Positions 33,434-47,300 of a stretch of DNA of 64,000 nt are shown here, in pieces. Numbering within the stretch: the stretch's first letter is position 1; the number at the start of each line of letters is the position of its first letter. A model generated the notes under the pieces. It made no database searches. It was not told the DNA's origin and was given only the letters and a program-made list of their open reading frames with translations. The position numbers and the translations under genes are program-made. Source of the DNA: Dactylellina haptotyla. Taxonomy: Eukaryota > Ascomycota > Orbiliomycetes > Orbiliales > Orbiliaceae. The stretch spans positions 1,798,001 through 1,862,000 of the forward strand of contig CM062386.1 of assembly GCA_031310005.1 (NCBI GenBank). Reading direction: 5' to 3'.

Positions 33434-33862
33434 CTACTCCATTTGTTCCATTTGCTTAGTGAACTGTGGATCCGCTTCCCGCTTGCCGACCTGGCGGCCG
33501 GGCCATCGCTGCATGGTATTAGGATTATAGCCAGCATCAAGCATACCTTTAGCATATGATATGGCTTGACTTGGCGACATTCCACCGTATTGAGGACTCG
33601 GTTCTCGCTTTTCAACCTCGCCGTGGGCGTCATCACGTTTTAATGGCTGCTTAGTCCTTGGATTGTAACCTTTAACATTTTGCCCTTGAGCTGGAACCCA
33701 CTGCTTGGTCCTCGGATTGTAAAACCCGGCATCTTTCCCCTTGGCAGCGGGCCACTGTTTCGGAGTCGTCACTTGGCCACCGTTACTTGGTGGTGCTGGT
33801 GCAGCGGCACCCAGGGCCGCAAATCCAACCAAGCTTACAAATAGTGTTTTGCTGACATGCAT
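33434..33862 (-). CDS. Secreted peptide precursor with Kex2-type sites
   Basis: Intronless, 142 aa. Signal peptide MHVSKTLFVSLVGFAALGAA with likely cleavage before APAPPSNGG. Three Lys-Arg sites follow, each before an acidic dipeptide: LKR/DDAHG, EKR/EPSPQYGG and GKR/EADPQFTK. Between them are related segments GFYNPRTKQWVP, GYNPRTKQPL and GYNPNTMQRWPG. This is the layout of Kex2-processed secreted peptides (KEP-type proteins and pheromone precursors use KR followed by a trimmable dipeptide). The released peptides would be about 40 aa (EPSPQYGG... to ...RQVG) and 14 aa (EADPQFTK...). There are no cysteines. It is not an alpha-factor-like or CaaX pheromone. Lies between the NLR pair and the AT-rich element. 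Confidence 0.68.
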   Translation of the reverse strand: MHVSKTLFVSLVGFAALGAAAPAPPSNGGQVTTPKQWPAAKGKDAGFYNPRTKQWVPAQGQNVKGYNPRTKQPLKRDDAHGEVEKREPSPQYGGMSPSQAISYAKGMLDAGYNPNTMQRWPGRQVGKREADPQFTKQMEQME

Positions 33863-34776
33863 TTTGATTTCGTACCTCGGTTATTAGAAAGCTAGTGCTT
33901 TTGCTTTGAATGAAAGCTGGAAATCCCGTGGAATTTTATATAATAGAGATAGGCTGGATCGTTTCGAGTTTACAAGCAGGGTTGTGAGTAATTTTTATTA
34001 AGTCGTGAGTGAAGAATACACCGGCCAGCGGGAATTAAATTATAAATAATTAAAAGATGAAAGTTAAAGCTTTTTGAAGAGAATTCGTATACAAGACCGG
34101 CTTGATTTTATTTAGATGATTAGATTGTTAAATAGTTGGATGAGGAGAATAATCCGATGGTAACGGGCGGTAGACGAGGCTTTTATAAAACACAATGTTG
34201 ATAGTCTCGAGTAGAGCCTAGAGCCTAGGAGCCTACAAGGTCAGGTATGTTGGTACACTGCAACTTCTAGAATCCTTTTGAGATTTCGAAATTTACCAAG
34301 GAACTCAGTTAGGAGGAGGATTCGGTAAACGGATTGTGACATGTCAGTACATTACTAGACGAGCCTGAAGCTTGAGTTTCAGGATTTCCGAGTGCGATCG
34401 TTAGCGTGAACTTCAGATAATGAGGATAAGATGGAACGGTGTCAGAAAGCCGTCAAATCCTTAGCATTCGATCGCAAAACCAGATTCGGTGCAACTACAA
34501 TGTAACCTACAGTCAAGTAGGATAAAGTTCAAACTAAATTAATTCTAAAAATTCCTCCACCCTGCGGGTTCATGTATTTAATTCCTATCGTGAGAGTTGT
34601 AATTTTTGATACAGAGCAACTTTCCTAACTAGGTAATATTCTTCGGAATTTATTTGCGGTTTAGGAATAGTGGTTAGACATTTGCAGCTAATCTCTCCGT
34701 CGACGTTGGCATGTTGTATAAATTCCTGGGTCTTTCTGTTGCTCCAGCCTGAAACAGTCACTTCCAACAAATGAGA
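33863..34776. other. Intergenic region up to the AT-rich element, no supported gene
   Basis: Normal base composition. The open frame at 34585-34770 (minus) begins at TTG and has no motif. This stretch would be joined directly to the promoter of the 57337 gene if the AT-rich element were absent. Confidence 0.45.
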
Positions 34777-34782
34777 GGGCGG
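34777..34782 (+). repeat. Left copy of the 6 bp target-site duplication GGGCGG
   Basis: GGGCGG lies immediately outside the left terminal inverted repeat. The same hexamer in the same orientation lies immediately outside the right one at 57259-57264. Confidence 0.75.
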
Positions 34783-34864
34783 TACGGCCTGTCAGATGTT
34801 CGACATGTGTGCCAAAAAAAAAAAGCCAACCTCAATATAGCAATATATCTATTTTTTTATTTCT
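34783..34864 (+). repeat. Left terminal inverted repeat
   Basis: Begins TACGGCCTGTCAGATGTTCG and includes a run of 11 A at 34814-34824. It pairs with the reverse complement of 57177-57258: one mismatch in the outer 42 bp, about eight over 82 bp, all C/T or A/G transitions. Confidence 0.88.
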
Positions 34865-35751
34865 ATTATATATTAAAAATCAATTTATTATATTACCAAA
34901 GCGTTCTAAATAGTTTAAACACCTATTAAAGGATTAAAAATTAATAATAAATTTTTATTTTAAAAATAATTTTTTAATTATTTAAATTTACAAATATTTT
35001 ATTATATATTAAAAAATTAATAAAGTAAAAATTTCTTTAATAAAAATAATTTATTATAATTTCTAAGATTAAAATATATTATTAAAGAATTAAATTAATA
35101 AACAAAAAATTATTAAAATATAATATTAAAATAAAAAATATAAATATTTTTATAATAAAAAATTAATCAAATAAATCTGATTATTATAAAAAATTATTAA
35201 AATAATAATAATATATTTTTTTTTTTTATTAAATTAATAGCCTTTATTAATTAAAAATAATTTTTAATAAATTTAATTATATTATAAAATATATTTAAAA
35301 ATATTATTATTAAATAAGAAATAACTTAAACTAATTTTAATTATATTATATAAATTTAATTAAATAAAAGAATATTAATCAATTATAAATAAAAATATTT
35401 AATTTTTAATATTAAAATAAAAATTAAAAATTTTATTTTAATTAAAAATATTAAAAAAAATATTTATAAATTAAATTTAAAAAAGCTTACTTATTATATT
35501 AATAATAAAAATCAATAAAAAAAAAAATATATTATTATTAATATTAATAAAATTTAAATTTATAATAACTATAATAAATTTATCTTTTTTAATTTTTAAA
35601 TATATAATATTATTAATATTTATTTATATAAAATTATTTATTTTTTATTAATATTTTTAATTATACAACTATTACTATATAAAAATATTTTTTAATAATT
35701 ATTAATAAATATAATTTTCCAATTAAATTTTAAATTAATATTGTCACAGAC

Positions 35752-36273
35752 CACAAGTCTTGATAGTACAAATACCTGTACTTTGCTTTGCACTGTACTG
35801 TTCTAAGTTCTACTGCCGTACTTTATATTCATAGATATATATTATTTTTAGTATATTTGATTATAAATAATACCTACTTGTTTTATATTTTTAATTGTAG
35901 TATAATATATTACTTATATAATTGTATATAAGGATGTAAATAAATAAATATTAATATTTATATAATTATAAAATTGTATATAAGTATGTGAATATACAAG
36001 TGCCTACCTCTATATACACTAATATATATATAATATTATCATTAAAACTAATAAAGTAAGTTTATCTTCATTAATTAATTTAAATATAATTTAATATTTA
36101 ATTATCTTTACTCTATTATTATTATATATTTTAAATAAACTATTTTTGATATTTTATAGTTTTATATATATTTCTTATTAAAAAACCCAGGTATCCTAGG
36201 TAGAGAGAAAGTTTTGTATATTTTAATATTGTATATTTATACTATTATATTAGATAATATACAAAATATAACA
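35752..36273 (+). repeat. LTR copy 1 (RIP-degraded)
   Basis: Starts TGTCACAGACCACAAGTC and ends TATAACA (decayed from TGTAACA). The first 80 bases stay close to LTR copy 4 at 56120. The 3' end is heavily transition-mutated. Confidence 0.85.
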
Positions 36274-39200
36274 CTTTAACCAATCACTTTTTAGTTAAGA
36301 AAAAGTATATATATAATAATATTTTTTAATTTAAAAAATTTTATAATTTTAAAAAATGAGATTATAAACAAAAAAAACAATTATTCTTATTTGTATAATA
36401 TTTAAATGAATAAATTAAAAATTAAATCTTACAGAATTAATTAAATACTTTTATATTTATAAAGATAAAAAAAAAAAATATTACTTTTATCCCTATTAAT
36501 TCTTAAAGCCGACCTGTTTAAAAGTGAAAATAAAATTTTAATTATTAATAATAAAATCTATTTTAATATTATTATATAAGTATAGGAAGAAAAATTATAT
36601 ATATTTAGTAAAGTTATTAACAGTTTAATTAAAATTATTATCCTGGATAACAATAGATATTTATAAAATTTAAAAATAGTTATAGAAATTTTAAAAAAAT
36701 TTAAAAAAATAACTATTATAATTTAAACAATTATTAAAATTTATGAGGATGTATAAAATATGCTTAAAATAATTAGAGGAAAAACTGTATTAATTATTTT
36801 AAAATTTAATTAAGGATTAAATAAAATTTATTCTTATTTTGTGCTAAATAAGAATAAATTTTACTATAAGTTAGTTTCCAATTTCGGAAATTTAAAAAAT
36901 TTTAATAAAGATTTTAGTAATAATAATAGAGGATATTCCAATAATTTTAATGATTTTTTAATAAATTTTGCTAATTTACTCCAACTTGTTATTTGATATA
37001 AAAAAGTGAAAGTATTAAACCTTGATAAATTTGATAGCTTATTATATAAACTTGATCAATTTATCTAGTAAGCTATTACCATTTTCTATTTTTAATATTA
37101 ACAGTTTAAAAATAATAAAGATAAAATCTATTTTTTTTTCATATTTCTTACTGAAATCATTTTTTATATCTACAACTCTTATTTTATGTAATATAAAAAA
37201 AATAAAAAAAATAAAAAATAGAAAGTTAATAACAACTACGTTATTCAAACTTTTATTAATTATTTATATTTTATTAAAAGATTTAAATAATTTTATAAAT
37301 ACTAAAATAAAATTAAAAAGTTTTTATATTATTTAAAATTTATAATAAATTAAATTTATTAGAAAATATTTTTAAATTATTAATATTTATACTTTTATAA
37401 TTAAATATATAGTAGAATAATTGATTTATTATATTAAGGAAGGATTAAAACCTATATGGAGATAGGAAGTTAAGATGATTATATATAATTTGAAGATTTA
37501 ATATTATATAATTAAAGATTTGATTATAAGATTTGATGATAATTATTTTTGAGAATATAAAGTAAATATTTTATAAATCTATAATAATTATAATTGATTT
37601 TTTAATTTTTAAGGAATTATCTGAATTAATGAAATAATTAATTTAAACTTTATAATAGTAATTAAGGAAATTAATTATTTTATAATTTTAAAAATTATTT
37701 TATAATAAATTAAAATTGATTATCCTAAAATTAAAGTAATTTTTATATACTTTTTAAAATAATTATTAAAGGTTAAATAATTAATAATAATAAAATAAAA
37801 ATAACTAGATTTTAAAAACATTTTTGGACTATTTTTTATAGAATTAAGAAAATCTAAAATTAAAATTAATAATTAGAAAATTATTTTTTAAAATCTAATA
37901 AATTAATATATTATTAATATAATAAAAAAAAATATATTAAATAAAATTATTTAATCAATTAATATTTAAAGAATGTTAGAATAATTAATTAAAAATATTA
38001 TAAGAATAATATAATTATAAGGAGAATTAAGAAAGTTATAATAAATATATTAAAAAATATAAAAATAATTATTAATAATTTAAAAAAAAATTTTAGAAAA
38101 AATGGTAATTTAATATTATTTTTTATTAAATTAATAAAAAAGATTTTTTTAATACTGATTTAACTATCTTTTAAATTTTAGCTATGTTGGAAAGAATTTG
38201 AATTTTTACCCTTTTTATTGTTTTATTTGAAATATATATTTTTTAAGAATTAGAAGTTGAAGAAATTTAATAGGAAGATAATATTAAATTTATTATAAAA
38301 AAATATTATTTTAAATAAGAGAATTTTTTTTTAAAAGAAATTATATATTTATGATTTATTTAAGATTTTTTTAATAATTTTTGAGAAAAATATAAAATTT
38401 AAGAAAAAATTTATTTATAATGGATTTTAAAAATTATATATTAATATAAATTTAAAATTTATTTATAAAAAAATTACAAAATTATTCGATATTTTTTTAT
38501 TAACTTATTATATAAAAAATTAATTTAAAAAAGATTTACTAATTTTTTAATAATTAATAATATTATTTAATTATTAAAAATCGAATTTTTTATTAAATAA
38601 ATTTTTAAAGATTAAATATTGGAATTAATGGAAATTACAAAAAATGTTATACTTAGATGTTAAGGAAATTAATGTTTTAAATAATTTGCACTATTTGGCA
38701 TTGGATTTATAGAATACGGCTATTTAGTATTTTATATTGATAATAATAGAAGTTAATCTTAATTTATTAATTAATATATAAAATTATATAGAATATATTG
38801 ATATTAATTATATAAATATTCTAATATAAATTTAACCAAATTTATATATTAGAGTTGTGTGGATTAAGTAGTTGCTTTTGGTTATGAATATATGGAAAAG
38901 TGATAAAAGAGTTTTTATTAATTTTATTAATAAGTTATTTATTTTGTAATGTTTTATTATTATAGAATTAAACTAATATAAGATTATAAGATATATTAGT
39001 TATATATAAATAATCCAAATATTTTTAATATTATATTAAATATTAATATTGTAAAAATTAAGAAAGGAGGAAGGAAATATCAACTTTGCAAATTAAAATT
39101 CTTTAATTATTATTTTTATAATAAAAATTTTTATATTTATATTGATTATGTACAGGAATGGATTAATATTATTTTTATGATATATTAGAAAAAATTCTTA

Positions 39201-42200
39201 AAATTATATATTTGCAAAAGTTATCTAAATTGTAAATAATGATTTTATTATAAAAAAAATTTAAAATTCTATATATAAAATTATTAATAGAATATTTTAA
39301 TTATAATAAGTACATTGTCTAACTTTTAAAAATAAAAAGAAATAGGAGATATTTTATATTATATAGAATTTGACAATGCTAAATAGTATAATATTTTAAA
39401 TTAAAAGAGTTTTGGATAATAATGTATATTAAATTGTTTAATTTTAATTTTATTAAAAAAAGATTTAATAAAATTTTTAATTAAATTAAAAAATAATATT
39501 TTTAAATATTTTATATTATTAATAGAAATTTTATATAAGTTTTTATAAATAATAGAATAAAAATTATATATATTGTAAAAAAATATATTAAAAAATATAA
39601 TTTTTTTATATAATTTAAAAATATTATATATAATATTGTTGTTTTTGGAGAAAACCTCCTAAAAATAGTTAGGTATGAAATTAATATTATTTTTATTATT
39701 AATAAATATTTTAAAAAATGAATTATTAATATTTTTAATTTTGCTAATGATGATTTTATTTTAAAATATAATTAATTAAAAGATTATAATTTAATTATAA
39801 ATTTTTAAAATAAAATAATTAAATTTATTTATTGTAATTATTAACAAAATTTATATTAAATTTAATAAATAATTTATAAATAATTAAAAAAAGTTTATTT
39901 ATAATTTATAAAATATTTTTTAATAAAGAAATTTATTATTATTTTTGTAATAAATTTAATATTTTTAAATAAATATAATTCAAAGTTAAAGATATTATTA
40001 AAATTATTAAAATAATTTTTAAAAATATATTTTTAAAAATTTTAAAATGAATATTTAAATGAATTTAAACTTTAAAAAATTAAAAATGAAGATATATTAT
40101 TATTATTTAATAAATTTATTTATAAAATATTATTATAAAAATATTATATTTAAATTTCTACCTGTTTATGCTTATACTAAAAAAGTTCAAAATATTTAAA
40201 AAGTATATTAAAAATTTATAAAAAATATATTCATTTTTTAAAATTCCTTGTAGAATATTTGATTTTTTTATTTTTAAAAATAAAAATTATAAATTTATAT
40301 TGATTATTAAAAATTGTAATAGTTTGTTTCAAATTGATAAATTTTTAGATTAATTAATTAAAATTATTTGTTTTATTAAATTTAATATTATAATTGTTTA
40401 TTATAATTTATAGGTTGTTTTAAAAATATTTGGAAAATAGTATTTAGATATTGCTATAGGTTATTTGAATATTTAATTATATTTATAAAATTAATTAATA
40501 TCTTAGTATTTTTTAAATTTTTATAAATTATATATTAAAAACTATATTGATAAAATATGTATTATTTATTTTAATGATATATTAATTTACAATAAAAACC
40601 TTGAAAAATACTAATAATATGTCATTATAATTCTTAAAGTATTAGACAAATATAATCTTAAAATTAAATTAAAAACAAAATTTAAAGTCACAAAATATAA
40701 ATTCTTAAAAATTATTATTATAACTAAAAGAATTAAGATAGATTTTAAAAGGTTGATGTTATTTAAAAATGGTTCTGATTTTAAAATGTTAAAAATATTT
40801 AAGCCTTTTTAAAATTATACAACTATTATTAACAATTTATTAAATAATATAATTATATATTTATTATTTTTAAAATTAACAAAAATCAAAGTATATTTTA
40901 AAATAACCTAATTAAATATACACTTTTAATATATTTAAAAATTATTTTTTTAATTTTTATTTTTAAACTATATAATCCCAATTTATCTATTAAAATTAAA
41001 ATAAATATTTTTGATATTATACTAGAAATTTATCTATATCAATTATAATTAATTTAGGAATAATATCTTATTATTTATTTTTATAAATTTGATGTTATTA
41101 AATTACAATATTTTATTTATAATAAAAATTAATAGTTATTATTTAAACTTGTAAAATATAAAGTATATTTTTAAATAAAAAACTTTTATAATATATTTAA
41201 ATTATAAAAACCTTATTTTATTATTTAAAATTTTAATTAATAATAAATTCATTAATAGGAATTTATCAACCAATATAATATAAAGATTATATATTATAAA
41301 AAAAAAATTTTAAAGCTAATATTATTAATTAATAATTTAATTTAATAACTAAAATTTAATTTAATAAAAAGTTATTTTTAAAAAAAAATAATATATAATT
41401 ATTATAGTTAATAAAGTTTTTAATTTTATTTTTTATATATTAAAAAATTAATTTATAAATAATTTTAAATAAAATTATAATAAATATTTTATTATAAAAA
41501 AAATATTATTAAAAAACCCTAATATTTTAGATTATTTTATAATAGAAGAAAGATTTATTTTTTTTAAAAATCTTTTTTATATTCTTATTAAAAAATTTTA
41601 ATAATAATTTATTAAATAATATTATAATATATTAACCTATGGACACCTAGGAACTGAATGTACCTAGGAACTTTTAATTAAATTTTATTTTTGGTCTTAA
41701 ATATAATAATATATTAAATAATATATTAAAACTTATGATATATGCTATCGAAATAAACCTAATTAATATCTACCTTATAAAAAATTATAATTTTATGATA
41801 TATTTTTAGGATTATTCCAAATCATTTTATATAATTTTATATAAGGAATGTTTTCTTTAAAAAACCCTTTTATGAACATTATTTATGATAAAATTTTAAT
41901 TATTATTTGCAAATTTAGTAAAATAATAATTTTAAAATTATAAAATTTTAAATAATTTATAATTAAATTTGAATAAATTTATAATAAATAAATTTTTAAT
42001 TAATATAAATTATAATTTAAATATATTTATAACAAAAATATATTATTTATTAATAAATTCTAAAACTTAATCAAAAATTAAATTAATATTAAAATCAATA
42101 TATTAAAATCAATATTATTAGTAAAAATATACTTAAACAAATGGAGCTATAAAATAAATTATTTAAATTATTAAAATATAGTTAAAAAGTTTTTTCAACA

Positions 42201-43826
42201 TAGTATAAAACAATTAAATTAAATTATTATTATATTTTAAATTTATTTATAATATATCTAAATATTTATTTATTAAATATATATTTTATAAAGTATTTAA
42301 AGAATAAAACCCTATTGCAATCTTTTTTTTATAATATTTAAAAAATTATTTTAAAAATAAAAATATATATAAAAAATATAAAAAATTTTTATAATAATTT
42401 ATAAAAAAATTTTTAGTTTATAATAAAACATATATTATATTATTATAATCAATAATATATAAAAGCACTTCTTTTAAAAGAAAAAAATAAAATATACTTA
42501 TTTACCAAATATATTAAATAAAAAGAATAATAAAGTAAAAAATTAAATTATTAAAAATATAGACTTTTTATTATTATTAAAAAATTTAATAATAATATTT
42601 TTAAATTTAAAATCTTAAAACCTATTTAAATCTATTAATCTTTTTATATTTTGTTTTTAAAACCAACCCCTTCAAACTTAAAAAAAGACTCAAAAAAAGA
42701 AGAATTAAAATATAAAAATTATATAAAATATAAATTTAAAAAAATCTTCAATAAATCTAACGAAAATAATAAATATTTAATTAGATGATCACTACTGTAT
42801 AAACCACAAAATAATAAATAAATCCCCAAACATAACCTACCTTCTGTCACTATTCAAATATACCTTTAATAAAAAACTATAGCATAACCTATAAAAAGAG
42901 AACATAAACAATCAAAAAAAATTTAATTTTAAAGTTAATAATTAACAAAATTACTTATAACTTTTTGATAAATTTTTATTATTTTTTTTTTAATAAAAAC
43001 TATATTAGAATTATTTTAAATTTTAATTTATTTAATTATCTTTTTAACCTTTTTTTATTTTGTTAATTATTCTAATATATTTTCTTTATAAATAATAATT
43101 TTTATATATTTTAATTTAAATTGATATAATTTTTTTCTTTTTTAAATAATTTTTATTTAAAGCTCCTTCTACTTTTTTTTTAATTTTTTTAATTTTTTTT
43201 TATAATTTTTTATTTAATAATTTAATTATTCTATTATAAGGAATCAGCTAAATCCATCTAATAGAATTAAAAAGCTATTTATAAAAATTTGTTAAATAAT
43301 TTCTATACCTATTTTAAATATAAATAGAATAATTAATATTTTTTAATATAATAATATAAAGGTAATTGTTTTGAGTATAATATTTATAAGGAAGAAAAGT
43401 AAAAATATTAAATAATTTAATTCAATTAATTTAAAAATTTTAACATTGATGGGAGGATTGTTTTGATTTTTTTTAATGTTTATCTATTAATATAATTATT
43501 TTTAGAAATATATTGATTGTTTGTATTTATAAAAATATTTTATAGTTTAAATTTTATTTTATTATTTTGATTTAATTATTATATTTTTATATATATATGA
43601 TTATATAAGTATTTACCTAAAAATAAACCCTATATTGTGATATAGATTATTATTTTATATAGATTTAATTTTAATATAAAAATTAATAATATATAAAATT
43701 GAATTTTTGTATAAAAATAATAATAATATATTATTACTTTATATTTAGCTATTAATATTTATATAAAATTCTAAATTCTATGAAAAAGCCGCCTATATGG
43801 AAGCTTATTTTAAAAAAAAAAAATAG
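36274..43826 (+). mobile_element. Degenerate Ty3/Gypsy retrotransposon interior, copy 1
   Basis: Lies between LTR copies 1 and 2. All frames are broken, with Asn/Ile/Lys/Leu bias from C-to-T and G-to-A change. The clearest remnant is reverse transcriptase at about 40250-40830: a strand reading CIIYFNDILIYNKNLEKY corresponds to the usual YxDDILIYS core, with both flanking Asp/Ser positions changed to Asn, then LDKYNLKIKLK and a TKRIK-like motif. An integrase-like strand (LIIICKFSKII) is seen near 41890-41930. A 104-codon frame at 37022-37336 is a by-product of AT bias but is shared by copy 2. Confidence 0.78.
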
Positions 43827-44358
43827 TATTATAGATTATAAATTTTAATAATATAAATATTTATATTTTGTTTTGCATTGTATTGTTTTGAGTTTTATTA
43901 TTACACTTTATATTTACAAATATATATTATTTTTAATATATTTAATTATAAATAATATCTACCTATTTTGTACCTTTAACTATAATATAATATATTGTTT
44001 ATATAATTATATATAAGAATGTGAGCAAACAAATATTAATGTTTATATAATTATAAGATTATATATAAATATATAAATATGTGAGTGTTTATTTTTATGT
44101 ACATTAATATGTATATAATATTATTATTAGAATTAATAAAGTAGGTTTATTTTTATCAATCAATTTAAATATAATTTAGTATTTAATTATTTTTATTTTA
44201 TTATTATTATATATTCTAGGTAAGCTATCTTTAATATTTTATAACTTTATACATACTTTTTACTAAAAAACCTAAGTATCTTAGGTAGAGAGAGAGTTTT
44301 ACATATCTTAGTATTGTATATTCGTACTGTTACATTGGGTAGCGTACGAAGTGTAACA
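43827..44358 (+). repeat. LTR copy 2 (RIP-degraded)
   Basis: Aligns with copies 1 and 4 over its length. It starts TATTATAGATTATAAA (decayed from TGTCACAGACCACAAG) and ends in the preserved GGGTAGCGTACGAAGTGTAA CA. Confidence 0.85.
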
Positions 44359-47300
44359 TTTTATTAATTTGTTTTAATCTATTATTTAATATAAAAAAAT
44401 AAAAATATTAGATTTTGATAAATTTAATAATTTATTATATAAATTTGATTAATTTATTTAGTAAGTTGCCACCATTTTTTATTTTCAATATTAATAATTT
44501 AAAAATAATCAAAATAAAATTTATTTTTTTTTTATATTTTTTATTGGAATTATTTTTTATACTTATAATTTTTATCTTATATAATATGAAGAAAATAAAA
44601 AAAATAAAAAATAAAAAATTAATAATAATTATATTATCTAAATTTTTATTAATTATTTATATTTTATTAAAAAACTTAAATAATTTTATAAATATTAAAA
44701 TAAAATTAAAGAAGCCTTTTATATTATTTAAAATTTACAACAAATTAAATTTATTAAAAAATATTTTTAAATTATTGATATTTATACCTCTATAATTGAA
44801 TATATAATAGAATAATTAATTTATTATATTAAAAAAAAATTAAAATTTATATAAAAATAGGAAGTTATTAAAATAATTATATATAATTTAAAAATTTAAT
44901 ATTATATAATTAAAGATTTGATTATAAAATTTAACAATAATTATTTTTAAAAATATAAAATAAATATTTTATAAATTTATAATAATTATAATTAATTTTT
45001 TAATTTTTAAGGAAATCATTTAAATTAATAAAATAATTAATTGGGATTTTGTAATAATAGTTAAAAAAATCGATTATTTTATAATTTTGGAAATTATTTT
45101 ACAATAAATTAAAATTGATTATTTTAGAACTAAAGTAATTTTTTATATATTTTTTAAAATAACTATTAAAGATTAAATAATTAATAATAATAAAATAGAA
45201 ATAATTGGATTTTAAAGAATATTTTTGGACTATTTTTTATGGAATTAGGAAAGATTTAAAATCGAAATTAGCGATTTAGGAATTGTTCTCCAAAATCTAA
45301 TAAATTAATATATTATTAGTATAATAAAAAAAAATATATTAAACAAAACTATCCAATTAATTAATATTTAAAAAATATTAGAATAATTAATTAAGAGATA
45401 TTATAAAAATAATATAATTATAAAAAACATCAAAAAAACTATAACAAATATATTAAAAAATATAAAAATAATTATTAATAATTTGAAAAAAATTTTTTAA
45501 AAAAATGGTAATTTAATATTATTTTTTATTAAATTAATAAAAAAAATTCTTTTAATATTAATTTTATTATATCCCGAATTTTAATTGCGTTAGAAAGAAT
45601 TCAAATTCTTACTCCCCCTATTATTTTATTTAAAATATATATTTTTTAAAAATCAGAAACCAAAAATATTTAACAAAAAAATAAAGTCAAATTTATTATA
45701 AAAAAATACCATTTTAAATAGGAAAATTTTTTTTTAAAAAAAATAATATATTTACAATATATACAAAATCTTTTAAATAATTTATAAAAAAAATATAAAA
45801 TTTAAAAAAAAATTTGTTTATAATAAATTTTAAAAACCTTATATCATTATAAATTTAAAATTTATTTTTAAAAACATTATAAAACTATGTAAAATCAGAT
45901 TACAAAATCCGCATCTACACCAATTAACTTTTTAATAAAAAAAAAAATCCATAATTAATTATTTTTTAAATCCAACAATATTATTAAAAACTAAATTTAA
46001 AAAAAATTATTTATTATTTTAAAAATAAACATTATATGTTAAAAAAATTAATATTTTAAATAATTTGTTTTATTTAACATTAGATTTATAAAACATAATT
46101 ATTTAATATTTTATATTAATAATAATAGGAACTGATTTTAATTTATTGATTAATATGCGGAATTTTATGAAACACATCAATACCAATTATATAAACATCC
46201 TAACATAAATCTTATTAAATTTATATATTAAAATTATGTGAACCAAATAATCACTTTTAATTATAAATATATAAAAAAATAATGAAGGAGTTTTTACCAA
46301 CTTTATTAATAAATTATTTATTTTATAATATTTTATTATTATAAAATTAAATTAGTATAAGATTATAAAATATATTAATTATATACAAAAAATTATAATA
46401 TTATTAATATTATATTAAATATTAATATTATAGAAATTGAAAAAAAAAAAAAAAAATATTAATTTTATAAATCAAAATTTTTTAATTATTATTTTTATAA
46501 TAAAAATTTTTATATTTATATTAATTATACATAAGAATAGACTAATATTATTTTTATAACACATTAAAAAAACCTAAAATTATATATTCATAAAAATTAC
46601 CTAAATTATAAATAATAATTTTATTATAAAAAAATTTAAAACTTTATATTTAAAACTGTTAATAAAATATTTTAATTATAATAGGTACATTACTTAGTTT
46701 TAAAAATAAAAAAATAGAAAATATTTTATATTATATAAAATTTAATAATATTAAATAATATAATACTTTAAATTAAAAAGCTTTAAATAATAATACACAT
46801 TAAATTATTTAACTTTAACTTTATTAAGAAAAGATTTAATAAAATTTTTAATTAAATTAAAAATAATATTTTTAAATATTTTATATTATTAATGGAAATC
46901 TTATATAAGTTTTTATAAATAATAGAACAAAAAATTATATATTATAGAAAAATATATTAAAAATATAATTTTTTATACAACTTAAAAATATTATATATAA
47001 TATTGTTATTTTTAAAAAGTTTTTAAATATAGTTAAATATAAAACTAACATTATTCTCATTATTAATAAATATTTAAAAAATAAATTATTAACATCTTTA
47101 ATCTTGTTAATAACGATTTTATTTTAAAATATAACTAATTAAAACCATAACTTAATCATAAATTTTAAAATAAAATAATTAAATTTATTTATTGTAATTA
47201 TTGATAGAATCTATAATAAATTTAATAAATCATTCATAAGTAATTAAAAAAATTTAAGTAATTAAAAAATTTATCTACAATTTATATAAAATTTTTAAAT

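Noticed and set aside
34585-34770. 61-codon minus-strand frame next to the left TIR
   Set aside because: Begins with TTG, no motif, no neighbouring exon.
34781-34784. TA dinucleotide as target-site duplication (Tc1-mariner type)
   Set aside because: TA does occur at both ends, but the hexamer GGGCGG outside it is also directly repeated, which a 2 bp duplication would not explain.
37022-37336. 104-codon plus-strand frame (and its copy at 44415-44795) as a membrane protein
   Set aside because: Ile/Leu/Lys/Asn-only composition follows from the AT bias; it is part of a decayed retroelement.
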